Origin: CAIUKX01 sp964580965
GTDB taxonomy: Bacteria > Bacteroidota > Bacteroidia > Flavobacteriales_D > Crocinitomicaceae
Direction of reading: 5' to 3'
NCBI GenBank assembly: GCA_964580965.1
Contig: CAZOLZ010000074.1
Coordinates: 1 to 7,537 of the forward strand
DNA: 7,537 bases
The translations under genes were made by a program, and so were the position numbers. The notes under the pieces were generated by a model. That model was not told the origin of the DNA and did not search any database. It saw nothing but the letters and a program-made list of their open reading frames with translations. This document shows positions 1 to 5,937 of the stretch, piece by piece (the stretch's first letter is position 1; each line of letters starts with the position of its first letter).

Positions 1-960
1 GTATGAAAAAGACCAAAGAAATCGAAAAGTATTTGAGATGGAAGTTTAAGTTAAGGGTTCCAAACTTTGTTAAAGATCATGGGAGTATAAATGAAGCATG
101 TGAAATATTCGAAATAAGCAGAACCACTTACTTTAATTGGAAAAGAAAATTTGAGAAGCATGGTGAGGAAGGATTGTTGAGGAAGAAGAGAGATTCAGAA
201 ACATATTGGAACAGTATCGATAAAACGACCGTTGATCTCATTCTAAAGTTACGTGAAGAACACAAGCTTGGAACTTGGCGGATCAAATGGTATCTGGAAA
301 GATATCATGATATAAATGTTTCTGAATCTAGTGTTTACAGAACTCTGAAAAGGAACAATGTCAAGCCGCTGGATAAGGTTATCACAAGAAAGGCTGTGAG
401 GCCTAAACGATACGCTAAGGAGACCCCTGGACATCATGTACAAGTTGACGTCAAGTTCCTAAAATTTATCTCTGCAGAAGGAAAAACAATTAAACGCTAT
501 CAATACACAGCAATTGATGATTGTACGAGAATAAGAGCCTTAAAAACATTCGAAAAACACAATCAAAATAGTTCAATTGAATTTCTCAATTACGTTACAG
601 AGAAATTTCCATTTCGGATTCATACAATCCAAACAGATAATGGACATGAATTTCAATCGAAGTTTAATTGGCATGTTCAGGATTTAGGGATGAATCATAG
701 ATATATTAAGCCCGGAAAACCACAACACAATGGAAAAGTTGAAAGATCTCATCTGACAGATAAGAAAGAGTTTTACCAGCTCTTGACTTACAAAGATGAC
801 GTGGATTTAAGTGAAAAATTAGCGCAATGGGAAGAATTTTATAACTTCGGTAGACCTCATGGAGCTTTTAAAGGAAAAACACCGTATGAGGCCTTGAAAC
901 GTTACTTAGAAAAATAAGAATTCAGTTCACTTTTAGTTGAAGTACCACAACAAAGCAACA
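1..960 (+). mobile_element. IS481-type insertion sequence, 3' part (left end outside window)
   Basis: The transposase is followed by about 43 bp that end in a plausible right terminus. Read inward on the minus strand from 960, the sequence starts TGTTGCTTTGTTGTGG and runs to about 936. IS481 elements usually end in TGT...ACA, which fits an end at ACA (958-960). The left end lies before the window, so the inverted repeat and the target duplication cannot be verified. The exact boundary is inferred and could be off by several bases, because a palindrome (955-968) crosses it. Confidence 0.45.
3..917 (+). CDS. IS481-type DDE transposase (integrase core)
   Basis: Catalyses cut-and-insert transposition of the insertion sequence that carries it. 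The 304 residues show an N-terminal helix-turn-helix region (about 10-60, with ISRTTYFNWKRKF typical of these DNA-binding domains), a second HTH-like segment (about 75-120) and an rve integrase core (about 140-260). The acidic triad is visible: D149 in HVQVDVKF, D212 in IQTDNG and E247 in HNGKVERSH, with 34 residues between the last two. The C-terminus RPHGAFKGKTPYEAL is the usual IS481/IS3 tail, so the protein looks complete at that end. The ATG lies at the very edge of the window, so a start further upstream cannot be excluded. There are no internal stops, so the copy may still be active. IS3 OrfB shares the same core, but a single ORF with its own N-terminal HTH favours IS481. Confidence 0.9.
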   Translation: MKKTKEIEKYLRWKFKLRVPNFVKDHGSINEACEIFEISRTTYFNWKRKFEKHGEEGLLRKKRDSETYWNSIDKTTVDLILKLREEHKLGTWRIKWYLERYHDINVSESSVYRTLKRNNVKPLDKVITRKAVRPKRYAKETPGHHVQVDVKFLKFISAEGKTIKRYQYTAIDDCTRIRALKTFEKHNQNSSIEFLNYVTEKFPFRIHTIQTDNGHEFQSKFNWHVQDLGMNHRYIKPGKPQHNGKVERSHLTDKKEFYQLLTYKDDVDLSEKLAQWEEFYNFGRPHGAFKGKTPYEALKRYLEK

Positions 961-968
961 CCTGTTGC
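955..968. repeat. Short palindrome at the putative IS481 right end
   Basis: A perfect 6-bp inverted repeat, GCAACA-CC-TGTTGC, straddles the proposed right end of the IS481 element. It may be part of the IS terminus, or the pre-existing target into which the IS inserted. It lacks a U-tract and is too short for a convincing terminator. Confidence 0.5.
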
Positions 969-995
969 AAAGATTAAATTTATGACTTAACTTTG
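965..995 (+). promoter_or_regulatory. Candidate Bacteroidetes promoter (TTG-N20-TAACTTTG)
   Basis: TTG (965-967) is followed after 20 bp by TAACTTTG (988-995), a full match to the Bacteroidetes -7 consensus TAnnTTTG with acceptable spacing to a -33 TTG. Transcription would begin near 1002 and could serve the response regulator at 1265 with a leader of about 260 nt, or the small remnant frame at 1072. The -33 part lies within a few bases of the proposed IS481 end, so the insertion may have created or replaced part of this promoter. No better TAnnTTTG box lies closer to 1265. Confidence 0.4.
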
Positions 996-1071
996 ACTAT
1001 CGCAGGTAAATATTAGTTTGAAGGCTTACATTTAATATTAAACATATCTAAAATTATTTAAGACTCTTTGA

Positions 1072-1203
1072 TGTTTAGAAAAAGATTTTTCTCAATTTTT
1101 GGATTTTTTTACCGGTCTTCAAAATGGTCAGACTTTTCGGGAATTTTATAGTGTTCTGCAAAAAGTCAAAGAATATGTAGAATTGAACGGCAGTAAACTT
1201 TAA
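1072..1203 (+). pseudogene. Short unidentified coding remnant (about 43 codons, no start)
   Basis: This frame is open from just after a TGA at 1069 to TAA at 1201-1203. It reads like real protein rather than AT-rich noise: it contains KDFSQFLDFFTGLQNG and later EFYSVLQKVKEYVELNG. There is no ATG in the frame. An ATG at 1071 opens a different frame of only 26 codons, which may mark a frameshift. The best reading is the 3' tail of a gene whose front was lost, perhaps through the IS481 insertion upstream. I do not recognise the family. It could also be a chance open stretch; a minus-strand frame is open over the same DNA. Confidence 0.27.
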
Positions 1204-1264
1204 GCAAAAAATAAGAACAATAATACAGAGACAGTATTTATTACCACACTGAAAACATGACATC

Positions 1265-2014
1265 ATGGAAAAACTACTAATCGTAGAAGACGAACAAGAT
1301 TTAAGAGAAGCATTACAAAGTATTCTTGAATTGGCTGGATACGAGGTATTAACAGCAAAAAACGGAAAAGATGGTTATGACGCCATTATGACGCATCTAC
1401 CAGATTTAGTTCTGTGCGACGTAAACATGCCGGAACTTGATGGATTTGAATTGCTTAGCGCAATAAATCAAAGATTAAGTGAAGAGATAGTTCCTCCTTT
1501 CATTTTTCTTACAGCCAAGGTAACGAAAAATGATGTTAGAAGAGGAATGAATTTAGGAGCTGACGATTATATCGTTAAACCATTTGAATACACGGAGGTT
1601 TTAACGGCCATTCGGCTGCGTTTAGATAAGCGCAAGAAGCTTCTAAAAAACGGAAAGAATAATAGAATACTTTCTACACCTGATAAAACATTTGATAAAC
1701 TAGCGATCCCCTGCGGGGACGGTATAGAGCTAATTGCATTCGATAAAATAATTAGATGCGAGGCCGACAGGGCATATTGCACTTTTCACTTGATAGATAA
1801 ACGCAAGATTCTTGTTTCAAAATCTATGAAAGAGTTTGAGGAAACATTAATACACAAAGATTTCATGAAAGTACATAAATCCACTATTGTTAACATTAAT
1901 TTTGTTAACAAATTTGTGCGCGGTAAAAGTGGGCATTTGGTAATGTCTGATGGCTCTGTTGTAGCTGTTTCCATCAGGAAAAAAGCAGAATTACTTGATC
2001 GAATAAGTTCCTAA
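1265..2014 (+). CDS. Response regulator, receiver (REC) plus LytTR DNA-binding domain
   Basis: Cytoplasmic two-component transcription factor: phosphorylation of the receiver by a histidine kinase should change DNA binding by the LytTR domain. REC spans about 4-120 with all key residues: acidic pair E8/D9, phosphoacceptor D52 in LVLCDVNMPELDG, T83 in FLTA and K105 in GADDYIVKPF. LytTR spans about 145-245, with the conserved block FMKVHKSTIVNINFV (about 200-214) and the terminal beta-strand region HLVMSDGSVVAVS. The length of 249 is normal. The receiver is of the OmpR/PleD style (GADDYIVKPF) joined to a LytTR output. No Shine-Dalgarno is seen, as usual in this phylum; the chosen ATG places the first beta-strand LLIVEDE correctly. 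No kinase gene is adjacent. The nearest is the H-NOX-linked kinase 4 kb away on the opposite strand, so the partner is unknown. Confidence 0.93.
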   Translation: MEKLLIVEDEQDLREALQSILELAGYEVLTAKNGKDGYDAIMTHLPDLVLCDVNMPELDGFELLSAINQRLSEEIVPPFIFLTAKVTKNDVRRGMNLGADDYIVKPFEYTEVLTAIRLRLDKRKKLLKNGKNNRILSTPDKTFDKLAIPCGDGIELIAFDKIIRCEADRAYCTFHLIDKRKILVSKSMKEFEETLIHKDFMKVHKSTIVNINFVNKFVRGKSGHLVMSDGSVVAVSIRKKAELLDRISS

Positions 2015-2335
2015 GCGTATTTTGAATAATTCCTATTTCATGTTAATCAGTTAAAATGAATCTTAATAATTCTGCCCAAAACAATACTAATATTTAAGTC
2101 TTCAAAACAATGTCCTGGATGAGTTAAAAAAATCGGAGAAGCACCATTTGCTTAATTTTCATGTTCGGATTGCTGTATAATTGTTTGTCGGCTCAAACCT
2201 CATTTTAAACAAACGAAATTTTATTGTCTTTAATCAGTAATTGCCATTTCTTTATCAAAAAAACTGATTCCCCTATATTTTACCAAAACGTAAATAGTTC
2301 AAGCTATCCACATCTATTTTTGAAGAAAAAACAAG
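2015..2335. other. Gene-poor spacer with decayed coding debris
   Basis: No intact gene is present between the response regulator and the IS1595 relic. The only coding signal is the broken signal-peptide remnant at 2119-2208. A TATTTTTG box at 2315-2322 matches TAnnTTTG just before the relic's ATG at 2336, but no -33 TTG lies at the proper distance, so it is a weak promoter candidate at best. No convincing rho-independent terminator follows the response regulator. The rest is AT-rich sequence in which I see nothing. Confidence 0.6.
2119..2208 (+). pseudogene. Remnant start of an exported protein (signal peptide, stop at codon 3)
   Basis: From ATG at 2119 the frame reads M-S-stop and then continues in frame as KNRRSTICLIFMFGLLYN followed by CLSAQTSF and TAA at 2206-2208. 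This is a textbook signal peptide: a basic n-region (KNRR), a hydrophobic core (ICLIFMFGLL) and a cleavage-like LSAQ, a common ending of signal peptides in this phylum. A TAA at 2125-2127 blocks the third codon and the frame closes a few codons after the cleavage site, so no mature protein remains. It is probably the 5' stub of a lost secreted or outer-membrane protein gene. An internal start at ATG 2161 is possible, but it would remove the charged n-region and leave only 15 residues. Confidence 0.5.
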
Positions 2336-2764
2336 ATGAACATACTAAGATTTAATGAAGAACTACCAACAGAAGAAGTTTGTAAGTTTCATTTCAGAGC
2401 GCGACCGGGAAAAGAGGGGGTAAACTTTAAGATGTGTGGTTGTAAAGAACATTACTGGTTAAAAGCTAATAGTCAAGGGCAATGTAAATACTGTGATTTT
2501 TGTACAACCTTAAAAAGTGGCAGCATAATGGAAGGGTCTCAAGTGAATTTCCTTACCTGATAATAAGCTATGGCCTTTATGATTAATCAGTGCGACTTGT
2601 GGTTCAAATATAATTGAGGTGGGTGGCTTTAGGAAATCATTTGAATATTTTAACGCATTCGATAATCAATTTGAAAGTGTAATATGCAACAACTTCTTAT
2701 CGATTAAGACTTCAAAGGCGGTTCCTATGATTTTTAGATCGACACACTTGTGGTTGTTTCAGTT
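2336..2764 (+). pseudogene. Decayed IS1595-type transposase (zinc-ribbon N-terminus plus C-terminal debris)
   Basis: The first 74 codons match the N-terminal zinc-ribbon region of IS1595-family transposases: ELPTEEVC near residue 10, then CGCKEHYWLK, a C50-x2-C53 pair and TTLKSGSIMEGS. The position expected to hold the first zinc cysteine is F31. The frame then meets three consecutive stops (TGA TAA TAA, 2558-2566) exactly where intact relatives have an aromatic/aliphatic triplet, and resumes in the same frame with AMAFMIN, the expected next motif, before closing at 2615-2617. Further on, frames shift. YRLRLQRRF (2698-2724), FLDR and LVVVS (to about 2764) resemble the family's C-terminal NRR...LFDRL region. 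The catalytic middle is missing. The N-terminal identification is firm; the C-terminal part is tentative. Confidence 0.75.
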
Positions 2765-2797
2765 TATCTAATTATTATCTCTAATGCTTTGTTCTCT

Positions 2798-2813
2798 GGT
2801 TCTGTCGCATCTG
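2798..2813 (+). repeat. Solitary IS6-like terminal sequence
   Basis: GGTTCTGTCGCATCTG matches the left end of the 151-bp element at 5938 in 15 of 16 positions and the inverted right end at 6073-6088 in 14 of 16. It resembles IS6-family termini (GGTTCTGTTGCAAA-like). Its orientation means an element would have extended to the right, but no matching opposite end lies nearby. It may be what remains of an IS6-like insertion after a deletion. A decayed minus-strand reading frame runs through the same bases, so coincidence is not fully excluded. Confidence 0.45.
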
Positions 2814-2853
2814 TTAGATATTCACCCGTAGGGTATTTCACTCCTCACTAACA

Positions 2854-3121
2854 TTAATTAAAATGGAGATATTCTCCTTCCTTAAATTTTATTTTCGCAC
2901 CATAAACTGGCTCAAAGTGATCCTTTTCGAGATACTAACTAAGCTCTTGATAATAATTAGAGGATACCCATTCAGACTCTTTATTTGACCATAAAAGGTC
3001 TACTCCCTTATTTTCTTTAGCAGTCGAATGAAATATGGGTTTCTTTTTTTACATAAAAAGAGCCTGCATCTGCAATTTGTTGTGGTGAATAACGGCAGAT
3101 TTTTTTTATCAAAAGTGGCAT
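2854..3121 (-). pseudogene. Decayed minus-strand gene of unknown function (frameshift plus internal stop)
   Basis: Read on the minus strand, an ATG at 3119-3121 opens a 34-codon frame containing KKICRYSPQQIADAGSFYVK that closes at 3017. Over the A7 homopolymer at 3043-3049 the coding signal moves to another frame, giving FHSTAKENKGVDLLWSNKES, then EWVSSNYYQELS, an in-frame TAG (2935-2937), YLEKDHFEPVYGAKIKFKEG and a stop at 2854-2856. More protein-like residues (KYPTGEYLTDATE) follow beyond further stops. The mix of charged and aromatic residues looks coding, not like random AT-rich DNA. I do not recognise the family. The ATG lies just beyond the adhesin terminator, so its own expression signals are not evident. 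Confidence 0.42.
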
Positions 3122-3123
3122 AC

Positions 3124-3159
3124 AAAAAAAAGGACATTTTGAATTCAAAATGTCCTTTT
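3124..3159 (-). terminator. Strong rho-independent terminator of the T9SS adhesin gene
   Basis: A perfect 32-bp palindrome (3128-3159, 16 bp per arm, centred on GAATTC) ends, when read on the minus strand, in a run of eight T (complement of 3124-3131). It sits about 45 bp past the stop codon of the adhesin at 3204. In the plus direction the T-run is only four bases, so termination should favour the minus strand. Confidence 0.85.
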
Positions 3160-3203
3160 ATTACTAAAGTTAATTGGTTAACAGCATTTATGAAATCTAT
3201 TCA

Positions 3204-5291
3204 CTATTGCTTAACGATTTTTTTAGTGCTAGTGCTACTGCCGTTATTAACGTTTACAAAGTATATACCACTTGGAAGCATTTCAAGATTCAGTATTTTA
3301 TTATTTAAACTAGCTCCTTTTTCAATGATTACTCCGTTAATCCCATAAACTTCATATACAAAATTCCCTTCAGATTGAATGGTGATAACGTCTTTAAAAG
3401 GATTCGGATAAACTACTACATTATCTTTTTGAACATTATCCAAGCCCAATTGATCGTCAATATTAAATGTTAGAATTTGCTGACATAAACGAGAATCTGC
3501 AACAACAACTGTGTAATATCCAGAAGTTAATCCTATCAAATCTTCATCATCATCAAAATCTCCTGTTCCATCATTACTCCAATCGAATGAGTATGCTGGA
3601 GTTCCTCCAGAAACTGTAATATCGATAGCACCGTCGAATCCGAGAACTTCTTCGGTCAAAACATATGCAACATTAATCTCTTCATTCATATTCAGACTTA
3701 CGAAACTTGTATTAGTACATCCGTAAATATCAGTTCCTTCAACATTATAAATTAACGTTCCTGTTACATCAGGAGTAAAAGTAACTCCATTAATTACTCC
3801 CATATCCCAAACGTAAGTATCTGCTCCTTCACCATTAAAGATAGCTGATTCCCCAAAGCAAATAGAATCTTGATCAACTGTAGCAATAACAAAAGGTAAT
3901 GGGTGCATAGTAGCATTAATTGAAGCCGAGTTTTCACAGCCGTTTTCATCTATCCCAGTTACCGTATAAGTAATTGTTTCGATTCCTGCTGGAGAATATG
4001 GTTCGCCGTCAATAACTCCCATATCCCATGTGAATTCATCAACACCACCTGCAGTAAAAATAAATGTTTCACCGATACAGATGTCCGCGTCGTCTACACT
4101 TGCTGTGATAGCTGGTAATGCGTTAATCATTAATGTAACATTTGCTGTATTCGTGCATCCGAACGAATCTGTTCCAGTTACGGTAAAAATTGTCGTTCCA
4201 ACTGAAATTGGAGTGAATGCCTCACCATCAGTGGCACCAAAATCCCAAGTATAAGTGATTGCGCCTCCGCCGATCAATGTTACTTCATCTCCAAAACAAA
4301 TAGTGTCAACATCTACTGTTCCAGTCACAGTTGGTAGGTCACGTACTAAGATATCAATTGTGGCAGTGTTATCACATCCGTTTGTGTCAGTACCTGTAAC
4401 TGTGTATGTTGAAAGCCCTGCAGAACTAGGATATGTCTCCTCACCATTAATGATGCCGCCATCCCAAGAATAAGTTTCAGCACCTACACCAAATAATGTA
4501 AATGACTCACCAAAACATAATTCAGTAGAACTTGCCGAAATATTGATTGTAGGTAATTCATGAACAGTAACTTGAATTGAGTCAACCGCAGAACAACCCC
4601 AAGAGTTTGTTCCAGTTAGAACATAGTTATAAGTTCCGACTGGTGGAGCAAATGGCACGTCATTTATAGCACCATAATTCCAAGTAAACATAGTTCCAGC
4701 CATACTACCGAACTCAACACCATGAAGTGTTATTGAATCGCCTTCGCAAATTGAAGTATCCGAGGCCATAGCATTAATAAAAGGAACAGGATACACATTA
4801 AGTTCAATAGAATCTTTTGCCGAGCATCCGTGATCATCCATTCCAAAAACGAAATATGTAGATGAACCGAGTTCTGGTGTAAATGGTTCTCCGTCAATTA
4901 TTCCTGAAGTCCAATCATAAATTATAGCGCCTTCACCTGTTAAAGTGACAACATCCCCTTCACATAATTCAGTTTCAACTGTACTAATTGTCACATCTGG
5001 TAATGCGTTTACAGTTATTTCCACTTCAAATAAACAATCATCTATATTGTCACTTGTTGCTGTGAATGTTGAAACACCTACAGCAGGTGTAAATTCGATA
5101 CCGTTAATAACGCCGCTGTCCCATGTGACAACTCCACCGTTGATAGATGTTGCTTCAAGTGTCAATAATTCACCTTCACATAAATGTTTAGATGTAATTG
5201 TCGTTGTAAGTTCATCACATTGTGCAAAACTGCTTGAGCCAGTTAAGCCAAAAAGAAGCATAAAGCCGATTGTAAAATTTTTAGTTTTCAT
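3204..5291 (-). CDS. Secreted adhesin-like protein: seven Cys-paired Ig-like repeats, SprB repeat, T9SS sorting domain
   Basis: Probably exported through Sec and then the type IX system to the cell surface or medium. A signal peptide occupies residues 1-23 (MKTKNF basic start, hydrophobic GFMLLFGL, cleavage near SFAQ). Residues 25-538 hold seven tandem repeats with a 72-77 residue period. Each has a first Cys in a C-x-G-[ED] motif (C38, C110, C182, C259, C332, C405, C478), a YxWDxGxIxG-like core and a second Cys 46-51 residues later, usually as GC (C86 in the sequence DDC, then C156, C233, C306, C379, C452, C525), often ending in a LP linker. A SprB-type repeat follows (about 539-612, GGTPAYSFDWSN and a D-rich loop). 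The end (about 627-695) is a type A T9SS sorting domain: VVYPNPF, LPSGIYFVNV and a basic KKIVKQ tail. The gene stands alone, with its own terminator. Ligand and role are unknown; adhesion is inferred from architecture only. Confidence 0.92.
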   Translation of the reverse strand: MKTKNFTIGFMLLFGLTGSSSFAQCDELTTTITSKHLCEGELLTLEATSINGGVVTWDSGVINGIEFTPAVGVSTFTATSDNIDDCLFEVEITVNALPDVTISTVETELCEGDVVTLTGEGAIIYDWTSGIIDGEPFTPELGSSTYFVFGMDDHGCSAKDSIELNVYPVPFINAMASDTSICEGDSITLHGVEFGSMAGTMFTWNYGAINDVPFAPPVGTYNYVLTGTNSWGCSAVDSIQVTVHELPTINISASSTELCFGESFTLFGVGAETYSWDGGIINGEETYPSSAGLSTYTVTGTDTNGCDNTATIDILVRDLPTVTGTVDVDTICFGDEVTLIGGGAITYTWDFGATDGEAFTPISVGTTIFTVTGTDSFGCTNTANVTLMINALPAITASVDDADICIGETFIFTAGGVDEFTWDMGVIDGEPYSPAGIETITYTVTGIDENGCENSASINATMHPLPFVIATVDQDSICFGESAIFNGEGADTYVWDMGVINGVTFTPDVTGTLIYNVEGTDIYGCTNTSFVSLNMNEEINVAYVLTEEVLGFDGAIDITVSGGTPAYSFDWSNDGTGDFDDDEDLIGLTSGYYTVVVADSRLCQQILTFNIDDQLGLDNVQKDNVVVYPNPFKDVITIQSEGNFVYEVYGINGVIIEKGASLNNKILNLEMLPSGIYFVNVNNGSSTSTKKIVKQ
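3678..5219 (-). repeat. Seven tandem Ig-like repeats inside the T9SS protein
   Basis: The coding sequence for residues 25-538 is a tandem array of about 72-77 codons per unit. Units begin near residues 25, 99, 171, 248, 321, 394 and 467. Units 5-7 are the most alike in length (73 codons between first cysteines), whereas unit 3 has an insertion of about five residues (GSMAGTM) and the longest Cys-Cys distance. The units are well diverged at the sequence level, so recent slippage is not evident. Confidence 0.85.
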
Positions 5292-5370
5292 AATATTTGT
5301 ATTTTAGTTATTTTAATTAAGGGTCCGCGGTTTTTTTAATTTCCCCAATAATGCGGTGTTTTCTTGAGAG

Positions 5371-5378
5371 CAAACCTA
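5371..5378 (-). promoter_or_regulatory. Candidate -7 box (TAGGTTTG) of the T9SS adhesin gene
   Basis: On the minus strand TAGGTTTG fits the Bacteroidetes -7 consensus TAnnTTTG, about 80 bp before the adhesin ATG at 5291. A -33 TTG at the normal distance is not visible, which weakens the call. A perfect 11-bp palindrome TGCATAATGCA (5381-5391) lies 2 bp upstream of the box and could be an operator. The remaining bases from 5292 to 5519 hold no gene; a possible IS3 left end (TGATCTAG at 5440-5447) is only a guess. Confidence 0.35.
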
Positions 5379-5519
5379 CATGCATAATGCAGATGCTGCT
5401 ATTCAGAATTTCCAATTCGGTTGTTTTGGTTTCCCTACGTGATCTAGAATCGAGTTAACACTTTTAACAAGACAGTTTAGTTAAGAATTAATTAACTTTT
5501 TAAAATTAGAGAAATGATA

Positions 5520-5937
5520 ATGAAGTACAGTAAATAATTCAAATTGAAAGCCATTGAGATGAACAACAAAAGTGACAATATCAAAGATGTTGCAATTAGC
5601 TTAGGGGCTTATGAAGCGTTATTATATTTCTAGCTAAAGGAGTTTTATCAAAAAGAAGGTGAAGTGTTCTTAGGATCAACAGTAACAAAAGCTCCTCAAG
5701 ATTTAGAAAAAGATGAATTATGCAGACTATACAAAGGATAACGAAATTTAAAACTAGAACGTGATATATTAAAAAAGAGTCTGCATCTTTTCCAAGAACG
5801 ACTGAAGCGATACGAATTTATCAAGGAGTATGATTTTATGTTCCCACTTGAGAAGATATGTAAAGCTCTGCGATTGGATCGAAGTAGCTATTACAACTCT
5901 AGTAACCAAAAACCTTCCTATCGAGATCAAGATCCCA
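5520..5937 (+). pseudogene. Fossil IS3-family transposase (OrfA joined to the start of OrfB), truncated
   Basis: One continuous frame from ATG 5520 carries recognisable IS3-family sequence: MKYSK-stop-FKLKAIEM, VAISLG.YEALLY-stop-LKEFYQKEGEVF, then the leucine-zipper region LERDILKKSLHLF and the OrfB start YEFIKEYDFMFPLEKICKAL followed by DRSSYYN and PSYRDQD. It has in-frame stops at 5535 (where relatives have Glu), 5631 (where relatives have Trp) and 5739. An A-AAA-AAG heptamer (5771-5777), the usual IS3 frameshift signal, is present, yet OrfA and OrfB lie in the same frame, so an indel has probably fused them. The whole DDE core is gone: the sequence stops where the 151-bp IS6-like element begins at 5938. 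ATG 5514 is an alternative start in the same frame. Confidence 0.85.

Noticed and set aside
1075..1974. Minus-strand open frames opposite the spacer and the response regulator
   Set aside because: They lie antisense to a clear REC-LytTR gene or in AT-rich spacer and show no domain features.
3017..3121. Resemblance of SPQQIADAGSFYV to the start of a BIR/IAP-type domain
   Set aside because: Only a few residues agree, the Cys/His zinc ligands are absent, and the frame closes at once.
3028..3348. Plus-strand open frame of 106 codons across the adhesin terminator and the adhesin 3' end
   Set aside because: It reads through the terminator palindrome and the antisense of the well-supported T9SS domain; its composition is hydrophobic AT-rich noise.
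3678..5219. CRISPR-like or DNA-level tandem repeat
   Set aside because: The periodicity is a diverged protein repeat of about 220 bp units, with no short identical repeats and unique spacers. No CRISPR, tRNA or rRNA was seen anywhere in the window.
4030..5307. Several plus-strand open frames antisense to the adhesin repeats
   Set aside because: They mirror the repeats on the opposite strand (rich in Ser, Thr, Val, Pro) and have no family features.
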